Positions 60,466 through 64,000 of a DNA stretch of 64,000 nt are shown here, one piece after another. The translations under genes and the position numbers were made by a program. Position 1 is the first letter of the stretch, and each line of letters begins with the position of its first letter. A model generated the notes under the pieces. It saw only the letters and a list, made by a program, of their open reading frames with translations, was not told the DNA's origin and made no database searches. The DNA lies in contig JAHEMM010000006.1 of assembly GCA_024643655.1 (NCBI GenBank), positions 1 through 64,000 of the forward strand. Direction: 5' to 3'. Source of the DNA: Chitinophagaceae bacterium (GTDB lineage Bacteria; Bacteroidota; Bacteroidia; Chitinophagales; Chitinophagaceae).

Positions 60466-61649
60466 AAAAGTTTGAAAAGTAGTTTTTTAATCATCTTATA
60501 ATTAGTAATAATAGATAGGATGATTAAAATTATAGCCGTGCTAACAACACCCCAATGTAAGACCGTATTTAACTCTGGTCTATCATACATGATAAAATGA
60601 TGAAATCCCCATTGCATTAATTGTGTTAATAGTAAGGCAATAATTACAACTATGAAATACACAGGAATAAATTGTTTCGCTATTTTTTTACTTAGCCATG
60701 AAGGAGAATAGCCAATGGTAAGAAGCAGTTCTAAACTTTGTTTACTTTTTGCAATGACCAGTTGTAAGTAAAAAGAAAACAGCATAAGTGCTAAAATGAT
60801 AACCAGCATACCAAACACTGCTAAGCCTGTAATGATGCCCTGGAGTATTTGACGTGAACGGCCAAAAGCAGTTTTGTCTTTATTAATACGATAAGCCTTA
60901 TTTTCCAGGAATTGCAATAAGTCAGCATTATTGGCGTCTTTTGTTTTAAGAAATACCCTCGAAGCTTTTACATTTTTCTCCCCAGCCAGTGTTTCATTAG
61001 CCCAATCAACAAAACTTTTTGGGGCCAACAAAGAATTGACCCTATCTGAGAAAGCCACAATTTGTGCAGTAAAAACTCTTTCTCCTAGGCTGCCTTCGCA
61101 TCGTAAACTGATATTTACATTTGATGCCGTAGCTGCAGATAATTGTGGTAAACCATAGCTCGGTGCAAATACATTATACATTTCTAAAAACTCTGAAGAA
61201 AATATAATTGGTACTGTAGCCTGGCCTTCATTCCAGGTAAATCCTGGAGGAACGGTGTCAATAAATTTATTATCTAATGCTTCAATAAAAATATCTGATG
61301 CAAAAGGGATCATTTCGCCAGCACTGGCTACCACCTGAAAACGATTTGGAATAAGTGGGGCTGCATCATCAATAAAAGGTTGATTTTGTAGCGCTGTTAT
61401 ATCTTCTGGGGTAAAGCGATTGTCCTTACCCATATTATCATTGGTTATTAATTTGGTAACAGAGATATAGTCAAAGCCATTTTTCCGGATATTCGATTTC
61501 TTTAAAAGATCTTGAATATTGATGAACATCTGTAAAGAACTCAATAGTAATAAAACTCCGATACATAGACCTATATACGAAAACCAGCGGGATGCAGCGT
61601 TCGTGCCAGTTTGAAGTAAGGGTTTTATATTTTTATAAGAAGGATTCAA
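60462..61649 (-). CDS. FtsX-like ABC transporter permease
   Basis: Large periplasmic loop between TM1 and three C-terminal TMs. Confidence 0.8.
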   Translation of the reverse strand: MNPSYKNIKPLLQTGTNAASRWFSYIGLCIGVLLLLSSLQMFINIQDLLKKSNIRKNGFDYISVTKLITNDNMGKDNRFTPEDITALQNQPFIDDAAPLIPNRFQVVASAGEMIPFASDIFIEALDNKFIDTVPPGFTWNEGQATVPIIFSSEFLEMYNVFAPSYGLPQLSAATASNVNISLRCEGSLGERVFTAQIVAFSDRVNSLLAPKSFVDWANETLAGEKNVKASRVFLKTKDANNADLLQFLENKAYRINKDKTAFGRSRQILQGIITGLAVFGMLVIILALMLFSFYLQLVIAKSKQSLELLLTIGYSPSWLSKKIAKQFIPVYFIVVIIALLLTQLMQWGFHHFIMYDRPELNTVLHWGVVSTAIILIILSIITNYKMIKKLLFKLF

Positions 61650-61650
61650 T

Positions 61651-62310
61651 TTATAAATTCAAAAGTTTTGTATAAGGGAAAAAATCAACTCGTTCCAGAT
61701 CGGCCAATAATATACAGGCATTTCTACTTTTGCATTCTTCAAGTATTAATTCCATCGCCTTTTTTGCGTTTACATTATCTAAATGACTAAACGGTTCATC
61801 CAGCATTATCATTTCAAATGGTTGCAGCAATGATCGGATAATGGCAATACGTTGCTGTTCACCGTAGGAGCAAGTGCCGGCCCTGGATTGAAGTTTACTT
61901 TCAATTCCCAAACGATGGGCAAATTCAATAATTTTTTCTTTTGGATGAAATGGATTGAGTTGTCTTTTAATTTCAAGATTGTCAAAGACAGTTAGGGCTG
62001 GAAAAAGACGAAGATCTTGAAAAACAATACTCAGAATTTTACTACGAATTGTAGCAAAATCCTCTGGTTTAAAAAGTTGAAGGTCTTGTTCTTTTAAAAT
62101 TATTTTTCCGTTATAATCATTTCTAAGCCCATAAATAAAATGTATAAGTGAAGTTTTACCACTTCCAGAAGGAGCTACTATTTTTATTAATTCACCGGGT
62201 AATACATCTATTCGTTTACCCCAGATTTCTGAACCTATAATTTGAGCTGGTTCAAAATAAGCAGGAATAAGTTTTTCGATTTGAAGTAACATGAATTTAT
62301 TTATAAGCAA
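61651..62310 (-). CDS. ABC transporter ATP-binding protein
   Basis: APSGSGKTSLIHFIYG; CSYGEQQRIAIIRSL; MLDEPFSHLD. Confidence 0.93.
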   Translation of the reverse strand: MLINKFMLLQIEKLIPAYFEPAQIIGSEIWGKRIDVLPGELIKIVAPSGSGKTSLIHFIYGLRNDYNGKIILKEQDLQLFKPEDFATIRSKILSIVFQDLRLFPALTVFDNLEIKRQLNPFHPKEKIIEFAHRLGIESKLQSRAGTCSYGEQQRIAIIRSLLQPFEMIMLDEPFSHLDNVNAKKAMELILEECKSRNACILLADLERVDFFPYTKLLNL

Positions 62311-62346
62311 AAACCACAGGTTGTTTTTAAATTAAACCTGTGGTTT
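62311..62346. terminator. hairpin/terminator
   Basis: AAACCACAGGTT...AACCTGTGGTTT. Confidence 0.7.
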
Positions 62347-62364
62347 GTTGGATAACGTTTTGTA

Positions 62365-64000
62365 TTAATTGGTAGATGGAAATTCTAATGGCTCTGCATC
62401 GTCCCAGTTACTATACTCTTCTTTTCTTCTTTTCTCCTGCTCTCTCATTAATTTGGCAAAAAAACCTAAATAACCATTCAATTGTTTTAAGCTATTTGTC
62501 TTCGCATCAACCATATTAATTTCTGCATAGCTTTCTACACCACCATTTTTGAACTCGCCACCATAGAAAATAATATCGCTCCATATTTGTAAAGATCTAT
62601 CTGAAATAGCCGTTCCAACAGAATCTTTTGCTAAAGAATTTTTAGCTCCATTTATGAAGTTTTTAATATTCATATAGCCTGCAATCGGATGTCCTTTTAT
62701 CTTGTTAATAAAATCATGATTAGTTGTCGTTTTGCCAAACGAGTTGATGGTTAAAGAATCATTTCCAGCCACAAACCAATTGTCTGTTAAAGTATAAGGT
62801 ATCTTGGAAAGCATTTCATTTGCATCGGCTCCCTCTTTTGCTACAGTTTCAGTTAAAACACCAATCATTTTTTCAAATGCGGTTTTTTCATTTATAGATG
62901 TTGCAAATAAGATTTTAGCCGATGGTATTTCAGTGTTAAAACTGAATTCTTCACCTTTCCCAATTGATTGCTTTATTTCTTTTTTTTCAATTTTAAAATC
63001 TGAAACTGATAAAAGTAATTCACCTTTATTTGCTTTTACAAAATCGTCAACACTAAAGCCGGCTTGCGACAAAGCCAAATTCAGTAAACCATCTACGCCA
63101 AGTAAAGAAAAAAAGTCTTTCAATCCTTCTGGTGGGTAATTAAAAGCAAGTAGTGCATCTACATTACCGGCAGGTATTTTTTGTAAAATAACTTCATCAA
63201 AGTTTTTAAGGCTATGTTTTTTATAAAGATCAGAAAGCTCTTTGCTAAAATAATTTTTTGCTTTATACGTTATTTTCCCAGCATCAAAATTGACTGTGGC
63301 AGTGGAAATGTTCCCTTTAAAAAGTAAGTTTATTTTAGTAATGGCTAATATGGCTGGAACGGATTTACTGAATAAGGAACCGGCATTTATCCACACATGC
63401 AAATCTCCTTTCTCTTTTATCAGAGAAGAGAATTTTGAATCATTCCCGATGCTTTTACTTTTTTTCAGTTCATATATTTCTTTTGCAAAATGTATAAGGC
63501 TGTCTGCTGAAAATGAGCTGCGGGAATCATAGTTGCCACCTTTTCCCATGTTACCGTTTAAGTCGGAGGCGTTACCTATTAGAATCAGGCGTTCTTTATT
63601 CCAGGTTATAACGTTATCATTATTAGCAATAAAAGATATCCCATTTTTAGTCTCAATTTTTTTATCGGTATTAATTTGGCCTACAAAAGATTCCAGCTTT
63701 GTTACATCTTTCAAATTTGTAACTAAAGCAATATAGCCACCTCGTCCCTGAGTTTTTGCGAATAGATAACTATCACCATTGATATTTATCCCTGATTCTT
63801 CGGGGTTGTTCATTATTTTAATAGCTAATGAATCTTCCGTTTCTTCTAGGGCTGTTTTAAACAATTCAGATTGCTTAATTTCTTCCCAAGGTAGTTTTTC
63901 ACTCATCGAAGCCCCGTTAATATGTAAAACAAAGGCTGCATCTTCAGGTACCGGGATATTTGATTTTGAAGAACAGGAAACAAAAAAAGTAGCGATTAAG
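62365..64000 (-). CDS. DUF4836-like lipoprotein, N-terminus beyond window
   Basis: Frame stays open upstream of the track start (63906): ...IATFFVSCSSKSNIPVPEDAAFVLHINGASMSEKLPWEEI, with a lipobox. Confidence 0.75.
   Translation of the reverse strand, partial: LIATFFVSCSSKSNIPVPEDAAFVLHINGASMSEKLPWEEIKQSELFKTALEETEDSLAIKIMNNPEESGININGDSYLFAKTQGRGGYIALVTNLKDVTKLESFVGQINTDKKIETKNGISFIANNDNVITWNKERLILIGNASDLNGNMGKGGNYDSRSSFSADSLIHFAKEIYELKKSKSIGNDSKFSSLIKEKGDLHVWINAGSLFSKSVPAILAITKINLLFKGNISTATVNFDAGKITYKAKNYFSKELSDLYKKHSLKNFDEVILQKIPAGNVDALLAFNYPPEGLKDFFSLLGVDGLLNLALSQAGFSVDDFVKANKGELLLSVSDFKIEKKEIKQSIGKGEEFSFNTEIPSAKILFATSINEKTAFEKMIGVLTETVAKEGADANEMLSKIPYTLTDNWFVAGNDSLTINSFGKTTTNHDFINKIKGHPIAGYMNIKNFINGAKNSLAKDSVGTAISDRSLQIWSDIIFYGGEFKNGGVESYAEINMVDAKTNSLKQLNGYLGFFAKLMREQEKRRKEEYSNWDDAEPLEFPSTN

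Noticed and set aside
1-64000. CRISPR arrays, tRNA/rRNA genes, transposases, phage genes, toxin-antitoxin or anti-phage systems
   Set aside because: None recognised by eye. The only repeats seen are GAF-domain repeats, hairpins and the operator palindromes; a tRNAscan/CRISPR finder run would be decisive.

Overview
AT-rich Bacteroidota chromosome window, probably Chitinophagaceae-like; the lineage is inferred from gene content and TAnnTTTG-type -7 boxes. No tRNA, rRNA, CRISPR array or transposase was recognised. The flanks (about 1-10 kb and 41-64 kb) are mostly housekeeping or ordinary genes: GAF-repeat protein, ade, BNR protein, desaturase, trmD, dinB, rimM, rpsP, ffh, primary sigma factor, lptF/G, pseudouridine synthases, rlmN, thiolase, ABC transporter. 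The core (about 10-41 kb) is a micro-oxic/anaerobic respiration island: cbb3 oxidase genes (ccoS-NO-Q-P-G-H-SafE), Cu-ATPase, nos operon (cytochrome c, lipoprotein-type nosZ, fasciclin protein, membrane protein, nosL, nosD, nosF, nosY, ric), an Rrf2 regulator, a second ric-like gene, Usp, a PAS histidine kinase overlapping a receiver-CRP/FNR fusion regulator, two Hsp20s, YceI/cytochrome genes, and a DmsB-like/NrfD-like operon. Main discovery: nearly every transcription unit in the core, and almost none elsewhere, has a TGA-N6-TCA palindrome. In 14 of the 17 intergenic copies found by eye, an 8-mer of form TA-N2-TT-N2 starts exactly 29.5 or 51.5 bp from the palindrome centre, a difference of 22 bp (about two helical turns). 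This suggests a compact regulon controlled by the local receiver-CRP fusion and its FixL-like PAS kinase. One copy drives no obvious ORF and may control a small RNA upstream of trmD. All scans were by eye; no database search was possible.
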